A stretch of 64,000 nucleotides of DNA from AP-15 sp035538335 (GCA_035538335.1 DATLKN010000008.1:186001-250000); one strand, 5' to 3'. Shown: positions 10,155-17,501, numbered from the stretch's first letter. Made by a program: numbers and translations. The notes: generated by a model from the letters alone, not told the origin.

Positions 10155-11057
10155 ATGGGCTTTCCGTCCCGACCGGCATCCGAGGTGCACCGCGGCCCGA
10201 CGCGCCGCCGCCTCGTCCTTTCCGCCGCTGCGCTCGGGATTTCCGGCTTCCCCTGGGCAGCCCCAAAAGTGCGCAACGGCGGCCCGGGGGCGGAGGTTTA
10301 TCAAGAAATCATGCCCGAGAAGGGCGTCGATACCGGGCTCATATTCGGCGACGCAATCCCGAGACTGATCGCGGCCGGCGCGCTCGACCCGGATAAGCTG
10401 CGTGCCCTGGGCGACGGCCTGCCGCCTTGGGTCGAGCGGCTCTTTGCGGCGCCGTCCGAGACGCCGATCGTCTTCACGCGCGAGCGCGCGCCCTATCTCG
10501 TCAACCTCTTGTGGCCGATCGGCCTTTCGAACCGGGCGGCGTTCGATCGCCGGAGCCCGATCGACAACCTCCGCCTGCCGAGCTATGCCGGCACCGGCGG
10601 CTGGACGCTCGGCCGTGCGGCGAACGGCTATGTCTATTTCGATGCCGTCGAGGCCGTTGCGATGACGCCTCGACAGGCGGCATTGGCGCTCGACGTCGCA
10701 AGCAACTCGTTCCGCCCGTGCTGCGACAACAGCACCTTCTTCCAGGACTGCAACCATGGTTCGGCCCTGTTGGGCCTGATCGAGCTCGCCGCCTCCCAGG
10801 GGGCGGCTGCGGAGAGGATCTACGGCATTGCGCTCACGGCCAACGCGTATTGGTTTCCCCGGGAGTATGCGAAGACCGCCCTCTATTGCCGGTATTTCGA
10901 GGGCCTCCCGTGGACGGCCGTCCCGGCGCGGCTCATCCTCGGCGCGGCCTATTCCTCGCTCGACGGCTGGCGGCGGAATGTCGAGGCGCCGCTGCGGCGG
11001 GCGAAGATCCGCCTCCCCGCCGATCCGCAGGCGCCGCGGCCGGCGTGCGGGATCTGA
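10155..11057 (+). CDS. Exported protein of unknown function with CCDN and CNHG motifs
   Basis: I do not recognise this 300-residue protein. Its N-terminus has TRRRLVLSAAALGISGFPWAAP, an arginine-rich hydrophobic leader that could be a Sec or Tat-like signal. The mature part contains a striking cysteine/histidine cluster, FRPCCDNSTFFQDCNHGSALLG, plus one cysteine in ALYCRYFEG and a C-terminal PACGI. The stretch ELAASQGAAAERIYGIALTANAYWFP looks helical. ATG 10155 has GAGGGGG about 5 bases upstream; an in-frame GTG lies at 10149. It follows the CcdA-like gene by 10 bases and converges on the copper/thiol cluster. This suggests a periplasmic metal- or disulfide-handling role, which is inference only. 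Confidence 0.75.
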   Translation: MGFPSRPASEVHRGPTRRRLVLSAAALGISGFPWAAPKVRNGGPGAEVYQEIMPEKGVDTGLIFGDAIPRLIAAGALDPDKLRALGDGLPPWVERLFAAPSETPIVFTRERAPYLVNLLWPIGLSNRAAFDRRSPIDNLRLPSYAGTGGWTLGRAANGYVYFDAVEAVAMTPRQAALALDVASNSFRPCCDNSTFFQDCNHGSALLGLIELAASQGAAAERIYGIALTANAYWFPREYAKTALYCRYFEGLPWTAVPARLILGAAYSSLDGWRRNVEAPLRRAKIRLPADPQAPRPACGI

Positions 11058-11088
11058 ACCCGCATGGCGGCGGCACCCCGAAGCCGGG

Positions 11089-11202
11089 CTACTTTTTGGA
11101 AAAGAAGAGGTATTTGACGAGCGCGGCAGCCGCGAGCAGCAGCAATAGGATGACGAGGAGCCAAACGAGCCCCATTCCCCACATCATCGACCCTCCCATC
11201 AT
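11089..11202 (-). CDS. Small Met-rich single-pass membrane protein (37 aa)
   Basis: The frame MMGGSMMWGMGLVW begins at tandem ATGs (11202 and 11199) with GGGAGGAGGC upstream. It continues into one strong hydrophobic helix (LVILLLLLAAAALV) and ends with the positively charged tail KYLFFSKK. Five methionines crowd the N-terminus. It lies 68 bases downstream of the cupredoxin gene on the same strand, at the end of the cluster. Small Met-rich membrane peptides of this kind occur next to copper-handling genes, so a metal-related membrane role is plausible. The excellent ribosome-binding site supports it as a real gene despite its size. Confidence 0.6.
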   Translation of the reverse strand: MMGGSMMWGMGLVWLLVILLLLLAAAALVKYLFFSKK

Positions 11203-11270
11203 CCCGCTGCCTCCTCCCGCCGGCCGCACTCTCTCCGCGACGTTTCGTCCGCGCCTGACGCAGGCTCGTT

Positions 11271-11705
11271 TTATCGCCTGACGATAATGGTTCCCACCAT
11301 CCCGGCCCAGTCGTGGTCGGCGCAGTAAAAGCGGTAATGGCCCGCCACCCTCGGAATGACATAGAGATCCCGCGCGCCGCCCGGCGGCACCGCCAGCTGG
11401 CTGTCCGCCTCGTTCAGGACCTTTGCATTGCCGAGCGTGGCGGTCCTGAAAAACCCGGGGGCGGTGAATTCGTGCCATTCCCTGCCGAGGTTGACGAAAC
11501 GGAGCCGGTAGGGGACGCCGCGCCGCAGCACGAGCCGGCTCGGCTCGAAGCGGTAATCGGGCATCAGGATGCGGAGATCCGTCGGGTGTGACCAGTCGCT
11601 CGCCGCCGCCCGTCCGATCGAGCCGGGCAGCATGAGGAGGGCGCCGAGAAGGAGCGCCGTCATCCGACCGGCCGAAAGCCGTGGGCGCCTCGCGAAAGCG
11701 GTCAC
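11271..11705 (-). CDS. Exported cupredoxin-domain protein
   Basis: A type-1 copper protein of about 144 residues. A cleavable leader (MTALLLGALLMLPGSIGRAAA) precedes one cupredoxin fold. The copper ligands can be read as His in EWHEFTAPG and then Cys, His and Met in YRFYCADHDWAGMVGTIIV. The GTG at 11705 overlaps the upstream TlpA stop as GTGA and has GGAGG about 8 bases upstream; ATG 11663 is an alternative with no SD. Proteins of this form bind or shuttle copper in the periplasm. Position within a run of thioredoxin-like and DUF411 genes supports a copper role. Confidence 0.82.
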   Translation of the reverse strand: MTAFARRPRLSAGRMTALLLGALLMLPGSIGRAAASDWSHPTDLRILMPDYRFEPSRLVLRRGVPYRLRFVNLGREWHEFTAPGFFRTATLGNAKVLNEADSQLAVPPGGARDLYVIPRVAGHYRFYCADHDWAGMVGTIIVRR

Positions 11706-12340
11706 GAGCCGCTCCTCCGCCCGGTTCCGGAAAGGCCGAGATGCCTGCGCAGAATCCCGATTATCTGCGGGCTGTCCCAATCCGCCGGGCCGATCTTGCG
11801 CCCGACTTCGTGCCCGTCGCGGTCGAGCAGCAGCGTTATGGGAATGCCCGGCGCATCGATTTGGTCCGCCGCCTCGCCGGACGGGTCGACATAGACGCCG
11901 AGCGCCTCGAGACCGAGTTGCCGGTAGAACCGCCGGACCGCCGCCGCCCCTCGCCGGTCGATCGAGAGCGGCAGGACGAGGAGCGTGGATTTGTCGAACG
12001 CCTGCTGCAGCCGGTCGAGAGTCGGCATCTCCTTGCGGCAGGGGACGCACCAGGTCGCCCAGATATTGAGCACGATCGGGGGTCCGCGGAAATCGGCGAG
12101 CGACAGCGCGCGCCCTTCCCCGTCGGTGAAGCGGAGATTCGGGACCGCGCGCAGCTCGGTCCAGAACGAGAGCCGGAAGAGGTCGGAGGCGGCCGGGCTC
12201 TGCGGTGTTCCGTCGCCGACCGGTGCGCGCGCGACATGATAGGCGCCGGCGCCCGCCAGCACCGCGGCCAGCACCAGGGCCGCGGCGGCCGCCCAATGCC
12301 TGCCGCGCCGAGGCCGATCCGGCGTTGGCGTTGCGTCCAT
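11702..12340 (-). CDS. TlpA/ResA-like membrane-anchored thioredoxin
   Basis: Periplasmic thiol-disulfide oxidoreductase of 212 residues. An N-terminal signal anchor (HWAAAAALVLAAVLAGAGAY) precedes a thioredoxin fold with the active site WCVPC inside VLNIWATWCVPCRKEMPTL. The cis-proline is in PGIPITLLLDRDG. TlpA and ResA proteins reduce apocytochrome c, the CuA site or copper chaperones, using electrons from CcdA. Its ATG is 2 bases from the stop of the CcmG-like gene upstream, and its stop overlaps the cupredoxin GTG. The three thus form a tight translational unit. Confidence 0.88.
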   Translation of the reverse strand: MDATPTPDRPRRGRHWAAAAALVLAAVLAGAGAYHVARAPVGDGTPQSPAASDLFRLSFWTELRAVPNLRFTDGEGRALSLADFRGPPIVLNIWATWCVPCRKEMPTLDRLQQAFDKSTLLVLPLSIDRRGAAAVRRFYRQLGLEALGVYVDPSGEAADQIDAPGIPITLLLDRDGHEVGRKIGPADWDSPQIIGILRRHLGLSGTGRRSGS

Positions 12341-12342
12341 CG

Positions 12343-12963
12343 TCAGCGAGCCCCTTCCTTCGCTTCCGGCCGGGGCGCCCGCAGGCGCTGGATCAGCGGC
12401 AAAATCGTGCGGTCCAGCACCTCCGGCGTGATCGGGCCGATTTCTTTGAAGGCGATGCGGCCCCGGCGATCGACGACGAAGGTCTCGGGCACGCCATAGA
12501 CGCCCCAGTCGATCGCGACGCGCCCGTCGAGGTCGGCGCCGGCGCGGGCGTAGGGGTCGCCCATCCTCGCGAGCCAGCGCATCGCGTCATCCGGCTTGTC
12601 CTTGTAATCGATGCCGTAGATCGGCACGGCCCCTTCCGCCTTCAGCCGCATCAGCAGGGGATGCTCCTCGCGGCAGGAGACGCACCACGAGGCGAAGACG
12701 TTGACGAGCGAGACTTTGCCGCGAAGATCGGCCGAGGAGAGCCCGCGCGAACGCCCCTCGACCGGCGGCAGTTTGAACGTCGGCGCCGGCTTGCCGATCA
12801 GCGGCGACGGCACGAGGCCCGGATTGAGGCGCAGGCCAAAGCTGAAGGCTGCAAACACCCCGACAAAGAGCATGAGCGGGACCAGCAGCGCCGGCTGGAA
12901 CCGGCGCGCCGGCCCGCCTCTCCCGGCAGCGGAAGGCTGCCGATCTGTGTAATCTTCGCTCAC
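12343..12963 (-). CDS. DsbE/CcmG-like periplasmic thioredoxin
   Basis: A 206-residue membrane-anchored thioredoxin. The leader FQPALLVPLMLFVGVFAAFSFGL is followed by the DsbE-type LIGKPAPTFKLPPVEG and the active site WCVSC in LVNVFASWCVSCREEHPLL. Downstream, YGIDYKDKPDDAMRWL and the cis-Pro segment VYGVPETFVVDRRGRI match CcmG proteins, which reduce apocytochrome c or other periplasmic thiols. The GTG at 12963 overlaps the stop of the upstream gene as GTGA. No other ccm genes are visible, so this copy may serve the copper/thiol cluster rather than cytochrome c maturation. Confidence 0.88.
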   Translation of the reverse strand: MSEDYTDRQPSAAGRGGPARRFQPALLVPLMLFVGVFAAFSFGLRLNPGLVPSPLIGKPAPTFKLPPVEGRSRGLSSADLRGKVSLVNVFASWCVSCREEHPLLMRLKAEGAVPIYGIDYKDKPDDAMRWLARMGDPYARAGADLDGRVAIDWGVYGVPETFVVDRRGRIAFKEIGPITPEVLDRTILPLIQRLRAPRPEAKEGAR

Positions 12964-13508
12964 CCCGTGCCGCCGCAGCCGTCCGAGAGGTTCCACACCT
13001 CGGTCACCTGCGGGCCGGTAAAGCCGCGGTCGCGGATCAACAGCTTGGCGAGGCCGCCATAGGCATGCCAGCGCCAGCATTTGCAGCAGCACGGGCCCTT
13101 CTCTGCGGAATGCCGCATCGCGTAGGTGTAGGCTGCCTGCTGCACGGCGGCGAGCTTGATGCCGTAGGCGGCGAGCATCTTTTTCGCGAGACCCGCGTCG
13201 ATGTCGTAGGGGTCGGGGGGTATCTCCGGCACCTTGGCGTATTTTCTGAGGCCCTCGACCTGCCGGATATAGCGCTGCAGCACCATCGGGCTGCAGCACG
13301 ACCCTTGCAGGCGCGCGCCCGCCGGCATCGAGGCGATCGAATCCATGAAGGATTGCGAGCACGAGGAATTGCCGTGCGTGCTCAAATAGGCAAAGCGCGC
13401 CGCGAGGCCGCCGTGTGCCATCGGATCTTTCCCGGCCGCGCCCGCCCGAGACGGCCCCGAGGCGAACACCGCCAGGACCGCGAATGCCGTTGCCAACCCT
13501 CGTCTCAT
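12960..13508 (-). CDS. Exported Cys-rich protein with CCCxC motif (PCYCGC-like)
   Basis: A 182-residue exported protein with a clear signal peptide (MRRGLATAFAVLAVFASG) and eight or more cysteines in the mature part: NSSCSQS, QGSCCSP, GPCCCKCWRW and SDGCGG. The layout of a GPCCCKC block followed by a helix and a terminal EVWNLSDGCGG resembles the PCYCGC-motif family of unknown function. It is the gene immediately upstream of the DsbE-like thioredoxin and overlaps it by 4 bases. It is therefore a good candidate partner whose cysteines are reduced by that thioredoxin, possibly a copper-binding protein. The role is inferred only. Confidence 0.72.
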   Translation of the reverse strand: MRRGLATAFAVLAVFASGPSRAGAAGKDPMAHGGLAARFAYLSTHGNSSCSQSFMDSIASMPAGARLQGSCCSPMVLQRYIRQVEGLRKYAKVPEIPPDPYDIDAGLAKKMLAAYGIKLAAVQQAAYTYAMRHSAEKGPCCCKCWRWHAYGGLAKLLIRDRGFTGPQVTEVWNLSDGCGGTG

Positions 13509-13532
13509 CGCAGATTCTCCTTGCCCTCTCGG

Positions 13533-14075
13533 TCATCGCATCATGTTGCGCATCATCGCCGGCATGCCGTCGCGCACGAAACCGTCGAGCTCGCGGGCAT
13601 GCGCGCGGATGACCGCGACCATCGCCGGGTCGTCGCTGGTCTCGGTCACCGCGACGCCCTTCGGCGTCGCTTCGAGCTTGCGGTGGTAATCCGTGCTGTG
13701 CGCGAACATCGCCGGAACGCTGCGGCTCATCATGTAGGGAAAGCCGCGGTTCTGGTCGAGCCGCTGATACATCTCGCTGACATGCGCCTGGATAAAGCCC
13801 GCGGTCTTCGGGTCGTCGGATTCAGTGACGGCATGGATGCCGTTCGGCAGTTCGGTGACGGTGCGGCGAATCTGCTTGTGGCGTTCGAAGAGCTCCATGC
13901 CGGTGCGCATCGGCCCCATCATGTTGCCCGGCGACATCATCTCGCGCATGCCGCCGCCCATCATCCCGCCGGATGGCGGCGCAGCCGCAGCCGAGAGTGG
14001 GCGCGAGCCGAAGAGACGCGCGGCGGCGGCCGCGGCAGCGAGGCAGACCAGCTGGATCAGCGGGCGGCGTTGCAT
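13533..14075 (-). CDS. Exported Met-rich protein of unknown function
   Basis: A 180-residue exported protein. Its leader is MQRRPLIQLVCLAAAAAAARLFG and it is followed by a methionine/glycine-rich segment (GGMMGGGMREMMSPGNMMG). Two imperfect copies of a domain of about 60 residues follow; each has a TxSDDP motif (AVTESDDPKTAGFIQAHV and TETSDDPAMVAVIRAHA) and ends near methionines (MYQRL, GMPAMMRNMMR). Methionine clusters and repeated His residues suggest Cu(I) binding, as in other periplasmic Met-rich copper proteins. Gaps of 15 and 24 bases to its neighbours indicate one operon. I do not know a named family. Confidence 0.68.
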   Translation of the reverse strand: MQRRPLIQLVCLAAAAAAARLFGSRPLSAAAAPPSGGMMGGGMREMMSPGNMMGPMRTGMELFERHKQIRRTVTELPNGIHAVTESDDPKTAGFIQAHVSEMYQRLDQNRGFPYMMSRSVPAMFAHSTDYHRKLEATPKGVAVTETSDDPAMVAVIRAHARELDGFVRDGMPAMMRNMMR

Positions 14076-14090
14076 GTTCCTGCTCCACCA

Positions 14091-14534
14091 TCAAAACGTC
14101 ATGAACACGGTCGGCTGGCCGTGTTCGGGGATAGCGAAGACCGTCAGCTTCCCCTCTTTTGCCCCCATCATGCCGGGCGCCCCTGCGGGCATCCCCGGCA
14201 AGGTGATGCCCTTGAGCGGCGGACGGTCTTCGAGGAGCTTCTGCACCGCCGCGGCCGGTACGAGCCCGCCGACGACATAGCCCCCGATATAAGCCACGTG
14301 GCAGCCTTCGAGGTCTTTCGGGATGCCGGCTTTGCGGCTCATCGCCGAGACCTCGTCCGGGGAGGCCGATTTGACGGTAACCGCAAAGCCGTGCCGCCGC
14401 AGATAGCCGACATAACTCTCGCAGCACCCGCATCCCGGATCGCGATAGAGCGTCGCGGCGGCCGGCTCGGCGTGCGCCGCCGGCGCGAGCGAGAGAAGCG
14501 GCGCGGAAAGCAGCAAGGCGCGTCTGGTGATCAT
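14091..14534 (-). CDS. DUF411 exported metal-binding protein
   Basis: A 147-residue DUF411 protein, a family repeatedly linked to periplasmic copper resistance. A signal peptide (TRRALLLSAPLLSLAPAAHA) is followed by the hallmark thioredoxin-like site YRDPGCGCCESYVGYLRRHG, then the SPDEVSAMSRKAGIPKDLEGCH and GLVPAAAVQKLL segments and the C-terminal GITLPGMPAGAPGM. The ATG at 14534 follows AAAGG by about 9 bases. The frame is open upstream, but that would overlap the preceding gene heavily. It lies between the small membrane protein gene and the Met-rich gene. Confidence 0.85.
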   Translation of the reverse strand: MITRRALLLSAPLLSLAPAAHAEPAAATLYRDPGCGCCESYVGYLRRHGFAVTVKSASPDEVSAMSRKAGIPKDLEGCHVAYIGGYVVGGLVPAAAVQKLLEDRPPLKGITLPGMPAGAPGMMGAKEGKLTVFAIPEHGQPTVFMTF

Positions 14535-14539
14535 CGCAA

Positions 14540-14920
14540 TTACCTTTCTTGGTTGGAGAGCGGCGCACCGGTCCGCTCGATCGGCGCGACAGTCGCGCTC
14601 GAAGCGTCTGTTTGCACGCCCGGCAGCGCCGCCGGGTTCACGCTCCGACGCATCATGCAGAGGCCGAGCGCGCACATCACGGCGCAGGGCGCGATCGAAA
14701 GCAGGATCGGGGCGAGGCCGATGGCGACGAGCCATGGCCAACCGAGCGCCGCCCCGCCGATCGCGAGCGCCGCGACGCCGAGCAGAAGCCCGCGACTCCC
14801 CCGCAGCCGGGTTGGGAGATGGCTGTTCCGTAGGGAGCTGTTGCTCTCGGATCCCTGCTGGCGGCAGGCGTCCGCAGAGCGCGTGCTCGGGTCCGCGCCC
14901 CTCATATCCATCGTTGGCAT
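14540..14920 (-). CDS. Small membrane protein with CxxxC helix (DUF2933-like)
   Basis: A 126-residue protein with a hydrophilic N-terminus and two membrane helices: GLLLGVAALAIGGAALGWPW and VAIGLAPILLSIAPCAVMCALGLCMM. The second contains three cysteines and methionines. Short proteins of this design are frequent next to periplasmic copper genes, and the helix pair resembles DUF2933-type proteins. That resemblance is tentative. It appears to be the first gene of the tight minus-strand run; the DUF411 start follows 5 bases after its stop. Internal ATG at 14911 is another possible start. Confidence 0.6.
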   Translation of the reverse strand: MPTMDMRGADPSTRSADACRQQGSESNSSLRNSHLPTRLRGSRGLLLGVAALAIGGAALGWPWLVAIGLAPILLSIAPCAVMCALGLCMMRRSVNPAALPGVQTDASSATVAPIERTGAPLSNQER

Positions 14921-15078
14921 CCGTGCGACCCCTTCTCTTCGACGGCCGGCGGCGCGACGGAGGATCGGTTCGCGCGCCGCAGCAATGTCGATGTAAAGCA
15001 GTGCCTAGGCCGGTCAGCCGGCGGAATCCGCCTGAAAGCGACCGCGCATGGTCATCGCCGCCGGCTGGAAGCCGGCGC

Positions 15079-15414
15079 TTACGCGAGGAGGGGAGGCCTC
15101 GGAGGGAAGGGATCGGGGGCCGGATTGAGCCCGGGCGGGATGCCGCCCGCGCTCAGGGCGAAGCGATGTCCGGTCCAGGCGACCGGCGCTGCCATCGCAT
15201 TCGGGCTGGGCAGCGTGGCGGGTGCGAGGCAGGGCAGCTGACACGGCTGCATGCCGACATGCCCAACCATGCCCGAACCCGGACATTTGCCGTGCGCGAG
15301 CGGGCATTCGCTCTTCGCGGCGCTCGAAGCCATGGCCAGCACACCTGTACCCTGGGTTATCAGCCAGAGGGCTATGGCAATCACGACGGCTATCGAACGC
15401 ACCCTGCGCCACAT
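15079..15414 (-). CDS. Exported small Cys/His/Met protein of unknown function
   Basis: A 111-residue exported protein. The signal peptide IAVVIAIALWLITQGTGVLA is followed by a short segment with paired Cys, Met and His residues (SECPLAHGKCPGSGMVGHVG, MQPCQLPC) and a proline-rich C-terminus (PGLNPAPDPFPPRPPL). That architecture resembles small DUF2946-like periplasmic copper proteins, but the family match is not certain. It is separated by 158 bases from the next cluster gene and may have its own promoter or be the head of the cluster transcript. Confidence 0.6.
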   Translation of the reverse strand: MWRRVRSIAVVIAIALWLITQGTGVLAMASSAAKSECPLAHGKCPGSGMVGHVGMQPCQLPCLAPATLPSPNAMAAPVAWTGHRFALSAGGIPPGLNPAPDPFPPRPPLLA

Positions 15415-15528
15415 GCCGGTCTAAGTGCGCTTCGATGTTCTCGTTGTCAACTCGGCGTAAGGGCGCTAGCCGAGCATCCTGCCGTCGATTGACAAAACTG
15501 CAACGGGGCGGCCGGGCGCAGTTCGTTC

Positions 15529-15978
15529 TTACGGCGGGTTGCCGCTCGGCGTCGTGTTGAACCGCCCCATATTGCCGATCAATTGCTCGAGAAAGGTCAG
15601 GTGGCGGCCGGGCGCCGGCGTCGCCCCCGGCGCCGGCGAGATGTTCTCGGCGTCCTTCATGCCCTTGTGCACGACCGCCTTGACGACCCCCTGCTGGTTG
15701 AACTCGACGACATAGACTTCCTGGTCGAGCACCTTTGGATCGAAGAAGGCGATCCGCTTCGTGCGCTTGCTGATGTAATACCAGTGGTTCGGATCGAAGA
15801 CGCCGACGCTCGATGGGCTGCCGAGAATTTGCGTGACCTCGGTCTTCGTCGTCTTGCCGGGATGGATCTGCGCGATCTCGTCGTGCGACGGCAGGTTGCC
15901 GTGCAGGTTCACGTCGGTCTGGCAAGCCGCCGCCGTTCCCGCGACGAGGGCGAGGAAGAAAAGGGTTTTGCTGTGCAT
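15529..15978 (-). CDS. bamE: Outer membrane protein assembly factor BamE (SmpA/OmlA lipoprotein)
   Basis: Lipoprotein component of the BAM complex that inserts beta-barrel proteins. ATG 15978 gives a lipoprotein signal (MHSKTLFFLALVAGTAAAC) with the lipobox cysteine directly after AGTAA. The BamE core is seen in IHPGKTTKTEVTQILGSPS and WYYISKRTKRIAFFDPKVLDQE. Further upstream in frame is a possible start at 16005, which would put extra charged residues before the signal. About 149 residues fits the family. It is divergent from the bc1-complex chaperone gene, sharing an intergenic region of about 80 bases, an arrangement seen in other Alphaproteobacteria. Confidence 0.9.
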   Translation of the reverse strand: MHSKTLFFLALVAGTAAACQTDVNLHGNLPSHDEIAQIHPGKTTKTEVTQILGSPSSVGVFDPNHWYYISKRTKRIAFFDPKVLDQEVYVVEFNQQGVVKAVVHKGMKDAENISPAPGATPAPGRHLTFLEQLIGNMGRFNTTPSGNPP

Positions 15979-16060
15979 GGCCGGCGATGCGGAAGATTTT
16001 GGCAATCCGCCCCGAGCGGAGCGGAGACGTTGAAAGGATACCGGGCGGTGCCCATTTCGT

Positions 16061-16666
16061 GTGACACCTTCAGCCGCCAGCCGTTGTTTGTCAACGCCGC
16101 GTATCGTGTTGGATGAACGCGTGATTTCCTTTTCGCGACAAAAGGGGGTCGAGGAAGCCGCCGGGCTCGCCTATCTCCGGGCCGTCGAAGAGGCGCGCCA
16201 GCCGCTTCTCTTCACCGATTACGGCGTGCCCGACACGCTCGACGGCCGCTTCGAGCTGATCTGCCTCTTCGCTTTCCTCTACCTCTACCGCCTCAAATCC
16301 GAGCGGCCTCGGTCGGCGGCGCTCGCCCAAGCGTTTTTCGACACGATGTTCGCCGATATGGACCGCAGCCTGCGTGAACTGGGCACCAGCGATCTGCGCG
16401 TCGGCCGCGAGGTTAGGCGGATGGCCGAGGCATTCTATGGCCGCATCCGCGCCTATGAGGCGGGGCTCGACGGCGATGACGAGGCGCTGTGCGCGGCGCT
16501 TGCGCGCAACCTCTATGGCACCGTCGCGCCGCCGCCCGAGGCGGTTGCGGCGATTGCGCGCTATCTGCGCGCCACCGCCGCCGCGCTGCACCGCGAGGAC
16601 ACGGCCGAACTCCTGCAGGGCCGCGTCCGCTTCGCCCCCGTGCCGCCGCTTGCGGAGGCGTCATGA
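16061..16666 (+). CDS. Ubiquinol-cytochrome c chaperone family protein (CBP3-like)
   Basis: Related to mitochondrial CBP3/UQCC1, which helps assemble cytochrome b of the bc1 complex. The helical protein has about 200 residues and includes YGVPDTLDGRFELICLFAFLYLYRL and AQAFFDTMFADMDRSLRELG, the most conserved parts of the family, then GREVRRMAEAFYGRI. The GTG at 16061 is the first in-frame start; GTG near 16121 (VISFSRQ) is another option. The stop overlaps the next gene as ATGA. The chaperone-DUF177-rpmF-plsX order is conserved in Alphaproteobacteria. Confidence 0.85.
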   Translation: MTPSAASRCLSTPRIVLDERVISFSRQKGVEEAAGLAYLRAVEEARQPLLFTDYGVPDTLDGRFELICLFAFLYLYRLKSERPRSAALAQAFFDTMFADMDRSLRELGTSDLRVGREVRRMAEAFYGRIRAYEAGLDGDDEALCAALARNLYGTVAPPPEAVAAIARYLRATAAALHREDTAELLQGRVRFAPVPPLAEAS

Positions 16667-17181
16667 CCGCCCCGACGCCCGAATTCTCCCGTCTCGTGCC
16701 GCTCGCGCGGATCGGCCGCGACAAGCACCATGAACCGATCGAGGCGAATGCGGAGGAGCGCGAGGCGCTCGCCCGCCGCCTCGACCTCGTCGCGCTCGAC
16801 CGGCTGTCGGCGGTGGCGGCGCTGTGGCGCGAAGCCAATGGCGAGATCGTGCTCGAAGCGGCCTGGGAGGCTGAATTCGTGCAGAATTGTGTGGCCAGCC
16901 TCGAACCGGTTGCGGGTGCGGCCAGCGACGCTTTCGTGCTGCGCTACGGGCCGGAAGCGGCGAGCGGGCGGCTGCTTCTGCTCGGACCCGACGAGGCGGA
17001 TTTCGAGCCGCTCGCCGGCGACTCGGTCGATGTCGGCGAGGCGGTGGCGCAGGAATTGTCACTGTCGCTGCCGGCCTTCCCGCGCCACCCCGACGCGACG
17101 GCCGAAGCCTCGCTCGAAGAGAAGCGGGCGGAGACCGCCTTCGCCGCGCTCTCCGCGTTGCGCCCGCCCGGCGATACGTGA
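16663..17181 (+). CDS. DUF177 (YceD-like) protein, large-subunit rRNA accumulation factor
   Basis: YceD/DUF177 proteins are required for 23S rRNA accumulation and are almost always encoded before rpmF. The 172 residues contain the typical EFSRLVPLARIG opening, a two-strand region around VLEAAWEAEFVQNCVASLEPV (the family's conserved cysteine) and the acidic GDSVDVGEAVAQELSLSLP segment before a PR/HP stretch. ATG 16663 overlaps the chaperone gene's stop. rpmF follows after 100 bases. Confidence 0.86.
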   Translation: MTAPTPEFSRLVPLARIGRDKHHEPIEANAEEREALARRLDLVALDRLSAVAALWREANGEIVLEAAWEAEFVQNCVASLEPVAGAASDAFVLRYGPEAASGRLLLLGPDEADFEPLAGDSVDVGEAVAQELSLSLPAFPRHPDATAEASLEEKRAETAFAALSALRPPGDT

Positions 17182-17209
17182 GCATTCTTGCGCGCCGGCC
17201 GGATCGCTG

Positions 17210-17237
17210 TTGCCGCGGCCGGGGTTTTTAGCATATT
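17210..17237 (+). promoter_or_regulatory. Possible promoter upstream of rpmF
   Basis: TTGCCG (17210-17215) and CATATT (17232-17237) are separated by 16 bases in an unusually AT-richer patch 45 bases before the rpmF ATG. This could give rpmF-plsX-fabH an extra start point inside the operon. Pattern match only. Confidence 0.3.
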
Positions 17238-17281
17238 ACCATCTGCGCAATCCGGTTTGCCCCGAACCTCGAGTTTCCCCA

Positions 17282-17470
17282 ATGGCCGTTCCCAAAAAGA
17301 AGACTTCGCCGTCGCGCCGCAACATGCGCCGCTCGCACCACGCGCTCACATCGGCGGCCTACGCCGAGTGTTCGAATTGCGGCGAGCTGAAGCGGCCGCA
17401 TCACCTCTGCCCATCCTGCGGCTACTACAACGGGCGCGAAGTCGTCCCGCCGCGGGCGGAGACGGCTTGA
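17282..17470 (+). CDS. rpmF: 50S ribosomal protein L32
   Basis: Small ribosomal protein of 62 residues. The basic N-terminus AVPKKKTSPSRRNMRRSHHA is nearly invariant in Proteobacteria. It is followed by a zinc-type CSNCGELKRPHHLCPSCGYYNG with two CxxC pairs. The start is the ATG at 17282. It lies between DUF177 and plsX as usual. Confidence 0.97.
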   Translation: MAVPKKKTSPSRRNMRRSHHALTSAAYAECSNCGELKRPHHLCPSCGYYNGREVVPPRAETA

Positions 17471-17501
17471 CCGGGAAAGCCGGGCGCGAAGGCCGCGCAA
17501 G

